16,645 bases of DNA, taken from assembly GCA_910579395.1 (NCBI GenBank), contig CAJTUC010000054.1, positions 1 through 16,645 of the forward strand, given 5' to 3'. The stretch comes from an uncultured Lachnospiraceae bacterium. GTDB lineage: Bacteria > Bacillota > Clostridia > Lachnospirales > Lachnospiraceae. Both the position numbers and the translations under genes were made by a program. Positions 1 to 7,939 of this stretch are shown piece by piece; position 1 is the stretch's first letter; each line of letters begins with the position of its first letter. The notes beneath the pieces are model-generated. The model saw only the letters and a list, made by a program, of their open reading frames with translations. It made no database searches and was not told the DNA's origin.

Positions 1-48
1 TTGGGCGGAATATTGTTACCATAACTTCTATATTTCTTTAAAAAAATG

Positions 49-77
49 TTGATTTTCCGTGGTAAATATTGTATGAT
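49..77 (+). promoter_or_regulatory. Probable sigma-A promoter of the secreted repeat protein
   Basis: TTGATT (49-54) is followed after 17 bp by TATGAT (72-77). This places transcription start near 84 and gives a leader of about 85 nt before the ATG at 168. No other gene lies between it and the ATG. Nothing else that I recognise occupies bases 1-48. Confidence 0.55.
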
Positions 78-167
78 GGCTTTACATAATATGGGATAGT
101 GGCCTTTTTTGTGTGTAAAGGGAATGAAGCGCCATTCTTCGCAAACGGGAATAGGAGTGTGATATTT

Positions 168-1247
168 ATGAAACGGGATAAATTTGCAAAGTTATGTCTG
201 ACGGCCGGCCTTGTATGCGGCATAGCAGCGGCACCGGTCAATTCGCTGGAAATACAGGCGGCGGAGATAATTGCGACGGTGCAGGGAACAGTGGCATCCG
301 GTACAACTTCCGACTTGCTGCGGCTTTCTACCAAAGAGGGTGAAATGCAGATCAAGCTTGATAGCGGAACGGATACGAGCGGCTGTAAGATCCTGCTGCC
401 AGACAGTAAGGTGTCGGTTTCTGTGTCACATGGTTCTGACGGATATCTTCATGCGGTAAAGCTTTCCGGAGAAACGCAGGCACCGGCGACGACGTTGGAT
501 TCTTCGACATCCACTACGGTGACGGGAACAATCGGGAACAAAAGCAACGGCGATGTGCTTTTCTTTAAAACACCGCAGGGGGATATGGAGATTAAGATGG
601 ACCCTACGACAAATCTGAGCGGCTGTTCCGTTCTTGTGGCGGAAAAGACGTACAGCATTGTATGTGTGCGGGGGTCAGATGCCTATATGCACGCGGTGAG
701 CATTTCGGATGGAGCGTCGGGTTCATCGGGGACAAGCGGTTCGTCGGGAACGAATTATACAGGCGTAACGCCGGCGCCGGTTTCGGCCGTCAATGTAGAT
801 ACATCAACGGTATCCGGTACGGTAACGAGTGATACAAAAGAAAATCTGCTCTATTTATCGACCAGCTATGGTGTGATGCAGATTGCGATTGATAATAATA
901 CGGATTCCAGAAACGGCATTGTTCTTACGCCCGGTAATAAGCTGACAGTTTCGGTTTACCGCGGCTCGGATGCTTACATGCACGCGGCGACGATTTTTGC
1001 ATCAAAAGACGGTTCGTCGGTATCGGTGGATACGTCTTCTACCTCGACGGTAACAGGAACGGTCGGAAGCAAGTCCAATGAAAATCTGCTCTACTTATCG
1101 ACGAGTTATGGGGAGATGGAGCTGAAGCTGGACTCGGTAAGCAGTGTCAATAACTGCAAGGTGCTGGTAAGCGGTAAGAAAGTTACAGTGACTTGTGCGC
1201 GTGGTAACGATGCGTATATGCATGCCATTTCCATTACCGGTTCATGA
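168..1247 (+). CDS. Secreted protein of four ~65-residue tandem repeats
   Basis: The product is a predicted exported 359-residue protein of unknown function. The ATG at 168 is chosen over an in-frame codon at 99 because AGGAG (153-157) precedes it and it begins a proper signal peptide: MKRDKF, a hydrophobic stretch at about 10-22, and likely cleavage near QAAE (30-33). The mature part holds four degenerate repeats at about 36-100, 116-180, 213-278 and 293-357. Each starts with a [TS]V.GT[VI] strand, has a central hydrophobic-acidic strand pair (for example LLYLSTSYG.M), and ends in RG[SN]DAYMHA or a close variant. Ser/Thr/Gly-rich linkers of about 15-35 residues separate them. Repeats 3 and 4 are nearly identical in the middle, pointing to recent duplication or gene conversion. 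The pattern suggests small beta-barrel or beta-sandwich modules on a flexible surface or secreted chain. I do not recognise a named family. Its stop lies 11 bp before a truncated gene, so the two may be co-transcribed. Confidence 0.85.
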   Translation: MKRDKFAKLCLTAGLVCGIAAAPVNSLEIQAAEIIATVQGTVASGTTSDLLRLSTKEGEMQIKLDSGTDTSGCKILLPDSKVSVSVSHGSDGYLHAVKLSGETQAPATTLDSSTSTTVTGTIGNKSNGDVLFFKTPQGDMEIKMDPTTNLSGCSVLVAEKTYSIVCVRGSDAYMHAVSISDGASGSSGTSGSSGTNYTGVTPAPVSAVNVDTSTVSGTVTSDTKENLLYLSTSYGVMQIAIDNNTDSRNGIVLTPGNKLTVSVYRGSDAYMHAATIFASKDGSSVSVDTSSTSTVTGTVGSKSNENLLYLSTSYGEMELKLDSVSSVNNCKVLVSGKKVTVTCARGNDAYMHAISITGS

Positions 1248-1257
1248 CGAATGAGCG

Positions 1258-1851
1258 GTGGTCTCGCGGTATCGCAACCAGGGCTACAACTTTACGATCA
1301 CTTCCTCTACCGCTTATGACCAGAAGTGGATTCGGGGCAGAAATACATTTGAGAATATCGATAGGCTGGTAGACAGTATTTTTACGAATTTTCTTTCCAG
1401 ACCGGGAGTCCGGCAGCCTATTTTTACATCCTATTGCGACGGCCAGCGTGTGACCTGCGACGGCCTCAGCCAATGGGGCTCCAAATATCTTGGGGATGAA
1501 GGATATTCTGCCATTGAGATCATTCGATATTATTATGGCAGCGACATGTATATTAATTCGGCGGTCAGCGTGGCCGGCGTACCTTCCTCGTGGCCGGGGT
1601 ATAATCTCGGAATCGGCGCATCGGGGGATAAGGTCAGACAGCTGCAGCAGCAGCTCAACCGGATCGCACAGAATTATCCGGCAATTCCGAAACTTACGGT
1701 GGACGGTATCTATGGTTCTTCGACGGCGGAGGCCGTGCGGGTGTTCCAGAAAGTATTCGGACTGCCGCAGAGCGGGATTACGGATTATCCTACATGGTAT
1801 GAGATTTCAGACGTCTATGTGGGTGTCAGCCGGATATCGGAACCGGGTTGA
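1258..1851 (+). pseudogene. 5'-truncated SpoIID-like / peptidoglycan-binding protein
   Basis: This 197-codon frame resembles only the C-terminal half of a roughly 400-residue Lachnospiraceae protein family. Residues ~5-95 match the end of its SpoIID-like region (YNFTITSSTAYDQ, then TSYCDGQRVTCDGLSQWGSK and a following EIIRYYYGSD). Residues ~117-183 form a peptidoglycan-binding type-1 domain (GASGDKVRQLQQQL, then DGIYGSSTAEAV and VFQ..FGLP.SG). The first half of the family protein is absent. Upstream in this frame is a TGA at 1252-1254, and the only start candidates are a GTG at 1258 without a Shine-Dalgarno sequence or translational coupling to the preceding gene. The homology begins about ten bases after the neighbour's stop codon, as expected for a deletion or recombination junction. 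Intact relatives would act at the cell wall or in spore cortex processing. A translated short peptidoglycan-binding protein cannot be excluded. Confidence 0.7.
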
Positions 1852-1872
1852 TGAAAAAGCGTTTAAAAAAGA

Positions 1873-1911
1873 AGACCGGGGCGGGAGAGGAATCTTCTGT
1901 CCCGGTTTTTG
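1873..1911 (+). terminator. Rho-independent terminator after region 1
   Basis: ACCGGG (1875-1880) pairs with CCCGGT (1901-1906), with additional weak pairing inside the loop. The 3' arm runs directly into a T-rich stretch (1905-1910). It lies 24 bases after the stop of the truncated gene and before the promoter of the next operon, so it insulates the two units. Confidence 0.7.
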
Positions 1912-1939
1912 TCCGGTAAAGGTTCGACGTTCCCCTTCG

Positions 1940-1964
1940 AACTACTTTCATCAAACTACTTTCA
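1940..1964 (+). repeat. Direct 11-bp repeat upstream of the operon promoter
   Basis: AACTACTTTCA occurs at 1940-1950 and again, perfectly, at 1954-1964 (period 14). The second copy ends 13 bases before the -35 element of the promoter at 1978. It could be a regulator site, but only its position supports that. A short inverted repeat, GTTCGA (1922-1927) with TCGAAC (1937-1942), overlaps its left edge. Confidence 0.45.
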
Positions 1965-1977
1965 GACATCTTTCACC

Positions 1978-2007
1978 TTGCTAAGACCGACAGTTAAATG
2001 CTATAAT
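1978..2007 (+). promoter_or_regulatory. Extended -10 promoter of the four-gene operon
   Basis: TTGCTA (1978-1983), an 18-bp spacer and a consensus TATAAT (2002-2007) preceded by TGC (1999-2001) form an extended -10 sigma-A promoter. Transcription would start near 2014, about 29 bases before the GTG start of the first gene. It is the best promoter match seen upstream of this operon. Confidence 0.75.
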
Positions 2008-2042
2008 AACAGAAATGAGTAAAAACCTTTCGGAAGCGTGGT

Positions 2043-5000
2043 GTGAAATTGAAGCAGATCATTCGTGAAATATTAGACGGAAATTTTAAGTATGAAAATA
2101 ACACGCTGGATTTTTCATGCCCGCGGGTCGAATTGTCCGTACAGGCGGGTGAGACGGCGGAGGGGTCCTTTGTCCTGTCCGGGGCCAAAAATGTTGTGAC
2201 GGAAGGTTATATCGTGTCTTCAGACCTGCGGATGGCCTGTCTTGCATCTACTTTTGGAGGCAGTCAGGATGAGATCTTTTATCGGTTCGATGCTTCCGGC
2301 TCAGCAGCCGGAGAAGAGGTCAAAGGCGCTTTTCATATGATATCAAATCAGGGAGAATATTATCTCCCTTTTTCAGTTTCCATTACGGCAGAAGAAATAA
2401 CGTCCAGTCTGGGAGAGATTAAGAACCTTTTTCACTTTACTAATCTTGCAAAAAGCAACTGGACGGAAGCGGTAAAGCTTTTTTACAGCCCTGCATTTGA
2501 GCGGATACTCGCCGGAAACGGTAAGCAGCATTATGCGGCCTATAAAGGACTTTCAGCGGTCTATGGCAATGAGCATAATGTGGAAGAGTTTCTATTGGAG
2601 ATTAATAAAAAGAAGCCGGTGGAGTTTTTGCCGGAAGAGGCGGAGATCAGAATTGAGGAGCCTGTGGCAATGACACGTTATACCCTTGTCATTCATCGAA
2701 ACGGATGGGGGTATACATGCCTTCGTATAGAGACGGAAGGGGATTTCCTGAAGGTAGATGAAAAACTTGTTACGGAGGACGCTTTTCTCGGGAATCTGTA
2801 TCGTTTATATTATTATATACAGGATGAAAAGCTTCATGCGGGGAATAATTACGGGTGTATCCGCCTGATCAGTTTTGAAAAGACAGTCACGATTCCGGTG
2901 ACAATTGTCTGCCGTGCGGAGATCGGACGGAAGTTATCAGAAATGAAACGGGAACAGAAACGCGTGACGATGCAGCTCATACAGAATTATCAGGCCTATC
3001 GGCTGAAAAGGATCAGCGCCAGGACCTGGATGGAAGAATCGGGCAGTCTGGTGGAGCGTTTAAAGGAAGTAGACGGCAATGATATTTCGGCAAAGCTGTT
3101 TCAGGCCCAGCTTTTTATGACACAGGAACGTTTTCACGAAGCGGAATGGATTCTGGAACAGAGCAAGGGGGAAATAGAAGAACTATGGGGGGAAAAGCCG
3201 GAAATAGGCTGTTATTATCTGTACCTGACGACCCTTAACAGCAAAAGTGACCGGTATGTGGACGGGATATCCCGGCGAATTGCCGGCCTTTATGAGAGGA
3301 ACCGCGGTAATTGGCGGATTGCATGGCTGCTGCTGTTCATATCGGAGGAATATACGAGAAGTACGGCCAGAAAATGGGCGCTTTTGGAAGAACTTTTTGC
3401 ATATAGATGTTATAGTCCGATCGTTTATCTCGAGGCGTGGAATTTAATCTGTATGAATCCGGCCATGCTGATGAAGCTTGGTGATTTTGAATTGCAGATT
3501 CTGAATTTTGCAGCCAAAAATGAAGCGATGAAGGATGATGTCATGATACAGTTTCTGTATCTGGCGCAGAAACAGAAAGGATATTCTGAGCTTTTACTGC
3601 GGATTCTGATTTCCTGTTATGAGAAAAAGCCGCAGAGTGATATCCTTCATGCGATCTGTGCAACCTTGATGCGGGGGAACAAGCAGGGCAGTAAATATTT
3701 TAAATGGTATCAGGCCGGTGTGGAGCAGAATCTGCGGATTACACGGTTATATGAATATTATATGATGTCGGTCACACTGGATGACAGGCAGACTCTTCCC
3801 AAAATGATATTGATGTATTTTTCCTATCAGAGCGATCTGCATTATGAAATAACGGCATGGTTGTACGCCTATGTGTGGAAGCATCAGGAGGAAATTCCGG
3901 ATATTTATATCAGCTATCTGTCCGCTATCGAGCATTTTGTCATCGAACAGATAAAGCATGGCAGGATCAACAAAAATCTGGCTTACCTGTACCGGAATGT
4001 CCTGGAACAGTCTATGGTCGATGCAGAAGTGGCGAAGGCGCTCATGGAACTTTTGTTCATGCAGGATATTACGGTGGAGAGTGATGCCATAAAGCAGGTT
4101 GTTTTAGTCTATCCCTATGGCGTGAAGGAGATGATGTATTCCGTAACGAACAGGAGGGCACAGGTTCCGGTGTTTGACGAGGAGTGTAAAATCGTGTTAG
4201 AGGACGGGGCGCGGAACCGTTATACGAACAGCATTACCTGCAGAGCGGAACAACTGATTACGACGAACCGGCTGTTTCAGCTCGCATCCCCTTTCATCAG
4301 GGAACATCTGGGTTATTCTCTGTATGTCTGCTATGACCATAAGAGCGGTCTGAGCATACAAGAGGAAAATGTAGAGCGTTTCCGGTATCTGGCCGATTCG
4401 GATTTTTTAATAGAAGCAAAACGTCAGGAAATCAGAATCGGACTTGTGCAGTTCTACTATGAAAAAGACAGAATGTGGGAGTTGGATGAGTATCTGCTTT
4501 CGCTGAATCCGGAACAGATTGCGGAGGACGACCGAAAGGAAGTCGTACGCATTATGGTGCTTCGGGGAATGTATAAAGAGGCTTACGAGTGGGTACGCTG
4601 TACCGGGCCCTACCGCATCGATGTGAAGACACTCGTCAGACTGTTCAGCAGACTGCTCGCACAGCATGAAGCGGAAATGGAAGAAGACGCTTTTATGACG
4701 GGCATTCTTCAGTATGTTGTCAAAAAAAGAAAATATGACGAACAGATTTTAAAATATCTGAACCGGTACTATAACGGCAGTATCAAAGATATGCGGGATA
4801 TCTGGAAAGCGGCAGTGGATTTCGGCGTGGATGCTTATGAAATCAGCGAGCGGATCATCATACAGACTTTGTATACCGGTTCGTATATCGGCGAAGAAAT
4901 GGAAATTTTTGATGCTTATACAAAAGCCGGCGGAAAAGAAGAAGTTATATCCGCTTTCCTGTCGCAGATCTGCTATGATTATGTCATCAGGGAAAAAGTA

Positions 5001-5624
5001 GTGGATAATGCTATTTTCCGCAGCATCCGGCGGATGTACAGGGAAAAGGAAGAACTGCATCTCGTGTGCAAATTAGCTTATTTGAAATATTATGAGGAAA
5101 ATCCGAAAGAGCTTGCGGAAGACATGAAAGAAATGATCACGGATTTTCTGCGTGACCTGCTGCATCAGAAAATCATTCTGCCGCTGTTCAAGTCCTATCA
5201 GGGTTATCTTCCTGCGCTCGATATGCTGCAGGATAAGGCGATTTTGGAATATCGTGCGAAGCCGGGGCGACGTGTGATGATTCATTATCTGATTCAGCGG
5301 GAAGACGGAAAAGAACAGGAATACTGCAAGGAAACGATGAGAGATATGTTCGGAGGAATCTGTGTCAAGGAATTTATTCTCTTTTTTGGAGAGCGGCTGC
5401 AATATTATATCACGGAGGAAGCCGATGGTAAGGAGCAGGTGACGGAAAGCGGCACGATCAGTAAGAATGATGGCAGCAGCCGGTTTCATGCAGGCAGCCG
5501 TTTTCAGCTGTTGAACGATATCATGATCGGTAAGACCATGCAGGATTATGATACGGTGAATACGTTGCTGGAAGAATATTATAAAAAGGATTTTATGACC
5601 GAAAAACTGTTTACCTTACAGTAA
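2043..5624 (+). CDS. Large DUF5717-like protein: beta domains plus helical repeats
   Basis: This 1193-residue protein has no signal peptide or membrane span, so it should be cytoplasmic. The GTG start at 2043 is supported by GGAAG (2032-2036) and the promoter just upstream. Residues ~20-115 are beta-rich and look Ig-like. Residues ~120-200 are helical. A second beta-rich segment lies at ~205-290 (RYTLVIHRNGWGYTCLRIE, ending in a TVTIPVTIV strand). From ~295 to the end the chain is almost entirely amphipathic helices rich in Tyr, Leu, Glu and Lys, of the alpha-solenoid (TPR/HEAT-like) kind, with no catalytic motif I can identify. I associate this architecture, and its neighbour order, with the DUF5717 family of Lachnospiraceae; that name is from memory and unverified. 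It is the first gene of a tight operon, 14 bp from the next start, so a scaffold partner of the Hsp70-fold protein is a reasonable inference. Function is unknown. Confidence 0.85.
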   Translation: MKLKQIIREILDGNFKYENNTLDFSCPRVELSVQAGETAEGSFVLSGAKNVVTEGYIVSSDLRMACLASTFGGSQDEIFYRFDASGSAAGEEVKGAFHMISNQGEYYLPFSVSITAEEITSSLGEIKNLFHFTNLAKSNWTEAVKLFYSPAFERILAGNGKQHYAAYKGLSAVYGNEHNVEEFLLEINKKKPVEFLPEEAEIRIEEPVAMTRYTLVIHRNGWGYTCLRIETEGDFLKVDEKLVTEDAFLGNLYRLYYYIQDEKLHAGNNYGCIRLISFEKTVTIPVTIVCRAEIGRKLSEMKREQKRVTMQLIQNYQAYRLKRISARTWMEESGSLVERLKEVDGNDISAKLFQAQLFMTQERFHEAEWILEQSKGEIEELWGEKPEIGCYYLYLTTLNSKSDRYVDGISRRIAGLYERNRGNWRIAWLLLFISEEYTRSTARKWALLEELFAYRCYSPIVYLEAWNLICMNPAMLMKLGDFELQILNFAAKNEAMKDDVMIQFLYLAQKQKGYSELLLRILISCYEKKPQSDILHAICATLMRGNKQGSKYFKWYQAGVEQNLRITRLYEYYMMSVTLDDRQTLPKMILMYFSYQSDLHYEITAWLYAYVWKHQEEIPDIYISYLSAIEHFVIEQIKHGRINKNLAYLYRNVLEQSMVDAEVAKALMELLFMQDITVESDAIKQVVLVYPYGVKEMMYSVTNRRAQVPVFDEECKIVLEDGARNRYTNSITCRAEQLITTNRLFQLASPFIREHLGYSLYVCYDHKSGLSIQEENVERFRYLADSDFLIEAKRQEIRIGLVQFYYEKDRMWELDEYLLSLNPEQIAEDDRKEVVRIMVLRGMYKEAYEWVRCTGPYRIDVKTLVRLFSRLLAQHEAEMEEDAFMTGILQYVVKKRKYDEQILKYLNRYYNGSIKDMRDIWKAAVDFGVDAYEISERIIIQTLYTGSYIGEEMEIFDAYTKAGGKEEVISAFLSQICYDYVIREKVVDNAIFRSIRRMYREKEELHLVCKLAYLKYYEENPKELAEDMKEMITDFLRDLLHQKIILPLFKSYQGYLPALDMLQDKAILEYRAKPGRRVMIHYLIQREDGKEQEYCKETMRDMFGGICVKEFILFFGERLQYYITEEADGKEQVTESGTISKNDGSSRFHAGSRFQLLNDIMIGKTMQDYDTVNTLLEEYYKKDFMTEKLFTLQ

Positions 5625-5638
5625 AAGTGGTGTTGGAT

Positions 5639-6955
5639 ATGCTTTTTAATAAAAAGACAGAAGAAAAAGTGCATAAAGGAAGCGTTCTGGTGGGTTATGA
5701 TCTGGGGGATGATTTTTCCCAGATCAGCTATTGCGTTTACGGGGAAAACGTGGTGGAAAGTGTGGCGACCGTGATCGGGACAAAACAGTATAATATTCCG
5801 ACAGTGTTATGTAAACGAAAAGGGGTGAACCAGTGGCTGTACGGCAAGGATGCTGTCAAATACAGCCAGGAAGAGGAAGGATTTCTTGTGACTGATCTGA
5901 TAGAGCTTGCAAGAAAAGGTGGAATGATTACAATAGAAGAGGAAGCCTTTGATCCGGTGGCCCTGCTTACGCTGTTTTTAAAAAGAAGTCTTGCTTTGTT
6001 GAATTTCATGGTGACGGCGGAAAATATAGGGGCTATCATGTTTACAGTAGAGCGTTTAGATGACAGGATGGTGGATGTGCTGGCAAAAGCGGCCGTGAAT
6101 CTGAATCTGAAGACATCGCAGATTTATTTTCAGAGCCATATTGAGAGCTTATATCATTTCGTACTGCATCAGCCGGAGGAATTATGGAATTATCAGGTGC
6201 TTGTCTGTGAACATAACCGCCTGCGATTAAAGATTTACCGGTTCGAACGAAATAAAAAGACAACGCCGATGGTCGTTTTGATTGAAGAGCAGACCTGTTC
6301 TTCCCTGATTCTTCCGAATGAACAGGAAGAGGAGGAAATCCGGACAGACAGTTATAAACTGGCGGATGAAAAGTTTCTGGAGCTTTTAAAGGAACAGTGC
6401 GCGGACAGAATTGTTTCGGCGGTCTATCTGCTGGGGGACGGTTTCCGCGAAGAATGGGCAAAAGAGTCCCTGCGTTTTCTATGCAGGAACCGCCGCGTTT
6501 TTCAGGGAAATAATCTGTTCTGCAAAGGGGCTTGTTTCGGACTTTTAGAGAAGCTGGAGCCGAGCCAGATGGGAAAAGAGCATATTTTTCTCGGTGCGGA
6601 CAAGCTGAAGGCCAATATCGGCATGAATGTGCTCCGGCGTGGAAAGGAGTCTTATTTCGCTCTGCTCGATGCAGGAGAGAACTGGTACGAGGTACAGAAA
6701 GAGTGTGATATTCTTTTACCGGGAGATGAAAATGTTATTTCGTTTCTCGTTACGCCGCTGACGGGCAAGCGCGCCCAGCTTCGGGAATTTATTCTCGAGG
6801 ACGCACCGGTCAGGACGGGCGCATTTAGCAGGTATGATATCAAGATCAGAATGACTTCCGCGGAATGCGTTGAGGCGCAGATTACGGATTTGGGATTCGG
6901 GGAACTGTTTCCGCCCAGCAAAAAGGTATGGACAAAGCAGTTCGCCATCACATAG
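5639..6955 (+). CDS. Actin/Hsp70-fold protein, DUF5716-like
   Basis: The 438-residue protein has the layout of an actin/Hsp70 ATPase followed by a C-terminal beta domain. Residues 16-31 (VLVGYDLGDDFSQISY) match the phosphate-1 loop. Residues 260-302 (SAVYLLGDGF, then QGNNLFCKGACFG) match the adenosine-binding region that normally ends in a GAA-type helix. About 315-438 is beta-rich, with an ending (DLGFGELFP) that I recall from DUF5716 proteins. The phosphate-2 region expected near 187-201 reads VLVCEHNRLRLKIY, without the usual DxGGGT. The protein may therefore bind nucleotide weakly or not hydrolyse it. The start is uncertain: ATG 5639 gives a conventional MLFNKK start, while GTG at 5627 or 5630 is possible; none has a strong Shine-Dalgarno site, so coupling to the upstream gene is likely. 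No membrane segment is seen. The family name is from memory. Confidence 0.8.
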   Translation: MLFNKKTEEKVHKGSVLVGYDLGDDFSQISYCVYGENVVESVATVIGTKQYNIPTVLCKRKGVNQWLYGKDAVKYSQEEEGFLVTDLIELARKGGMITIEEEAFDPVALLTLFLKRSLALLNFMVTAENIGAIMFTVERLDDRMVDVLAKAAVNLNLKTSQIYFQSHIESLYHFVLHQPEELWNYQVLVCEHNRLRLKIYRFERNKKTTPMVVLIEEQTCSSLILPNEQEEEEIRTDSYKLADEKFLELLKEQCADRIVSAVYLLGDGFREEWAKESLRFLCRNRRVFQGNNLFCKGACFGLLEKLEPSQMGKEHIFLGADKLKANIGMNVLRRGKESYFALLDAGENWYEVQKECDILLPGDENVISFLVTPLTGKRAQLREFILEDAPVRTGAFSRYDIKIRMTSAECVEAQITDLGFGELFPPSKKVWTKQFAIT

Positions 6956-6984
6956 AAAAGGCATAAGAGAAAGGCGGGCAGCGT

Positions 6985-7833
6985 ATGAGCCGCATTATAT
7001 TGGGAACGGGGAATTATGCGGAAATCCCATATTTTTTTGAAAAAACTTATGTAAACCTATATTCTCTGGAAGAACTCTGCTATTGTTTTGTGGAAAACGT
7101 GGAGCTGATAGACCAGGAAATCGTGAGCGATAAGCTGGCGCGCTGGCTGGACGAGCAATGCGGTCTTCCGACACTTGCCCATGCGCTGTATGCGCTGGTG
7201 AACCAGCGGGGCTCGGCGAGTGCGTATGTGGGAATGATACTGGAATATGCAGGCCTATATCCGGCCAAAACGATTTCCCATGTGGAAACGGTGATTCGCA
7301 ACAGCGCGGGCTTAAATCCATATGAGCGGCAGAAGACCAAAGCGGATTATATGTTACAGAACGGCCGCTATATGCTGGCTCTGGACCGGTATGATGAACT
7401 GCTGTCCAGGCTTCCGTCCGGAGAGCGGGAGCTGCGTGGGAAAGTGCTGCATAACAGAGGTGTCGTCAATGCCAGATTGTTCTTATTCGAGCGCGCACAG
7501 GAAGATTTTCTGGCGGCTTATCAGTCGAATGGCAGCGTTGAAAGCCTGAAGCTTTTTCTGACAGCGCACCGTATGCAGGACAAAGAAGAAGAATACGTTG
7601 ATTTCATTGCCGGTCATCCCGAATGGTATGACGCTTCGCTGCAGGTGGAAAGAGTGGTGGAGCAGGCGGCAGGCGAATATGATATGACGGACGAGAACCG
7701 AATGCTTTTTACCCTGCGGGTGTGTAAGGAAGAGGGAAGCAGCACTGCCGGGAATGCGACGCCATATTATGACGAGATAGAAAAGCTGACGAGCGCACTC
7801 AAAGACGATTACAGGGAGTGTATGAAAGTGTGA
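6985..7833 (+). CDS. TPR-like helical protein, third gene of the operon
   Basis: This is a 282-residue soluble protein without a signal peptide. The ATG at 6985 has AAAGGCGGG (about 6971-6979) upstream. Residues ~1-110 are helical and unassigned. Residues ~113-195 carry at least two TPR-like helix pairs (ADYMLQNGRYMLALDRYDEL, then HNRGVVNARLFLFERAQEDF and LAAYQ). The rest is helical with an acidic, probably flexible end. TPR modules bind peptides or partner proteins and have no catalytic role. Lying 29 bp behind the Hsp70-fold gene, it resembles a co-factor, as TPR proteins often work with Hsp70-type chaperones; that link is inference. I do not recognise a named family. Confidence 0.75.
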   Translation: MSRIILGTGNYAEIPYFFEKTYVNLYSLEELCYCFVENVELIDQEIVSDKLARWLDEQCGLPTLAHALYALVNQRGSASAYVGMILEYAGLYPAKTISHVETVIRNSAGLNPYERQKTKADYMLQNGRYMLALDRYDELLSRLPSGERELRGKVLHNRGVVNARLFLFERAQEDFLAAYQSNGSVESLKLFLTAHRMQDKEEEYVDFIAGHPEWYDASLQVERVVEQAAGEYDMTDENRMLFTLRVCKEEGSSTAGNATPYYDEIEKLTSALKDDYRECMKV

Positions 7834-7845
7834 AGAGAAGTTCTA

Positions 7846-7893
7846 AGAATGCTCTTGTCGGGTCATTCTGCAATGAAATCGTCAGATTTCATT
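7846..7893. repeat. Two adjacent inverted repeats between operon genes 3 and 4
   Basis: AGAATG (7846-7851) pairs with CATTCT (7864-7869). Two bases later AATGAAATC (7872-7880) pairs perfectly with GATTTCATT (7885-7893) around a GTCA loop. There is no U tract, so this is not a classic terminator. In a 106-bp gap in an otherwise tight operon it could be an RNA processing or stabilising structure, or a small mobile palindrome. Confidence 0.6.
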
Positions 7894-7939
7894 TGGATTA
7901 GTTTATGCCGCGGTGCCGGTATGATGAAAGGGTTGAAAA

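Noticed and set aside
38..355. 105-codon minus-strand frame over the start of the secreted repeat gene
   Set aside because: It is antisense to the signal peptide and first repeat, with no ribosome site or recognisable domain.
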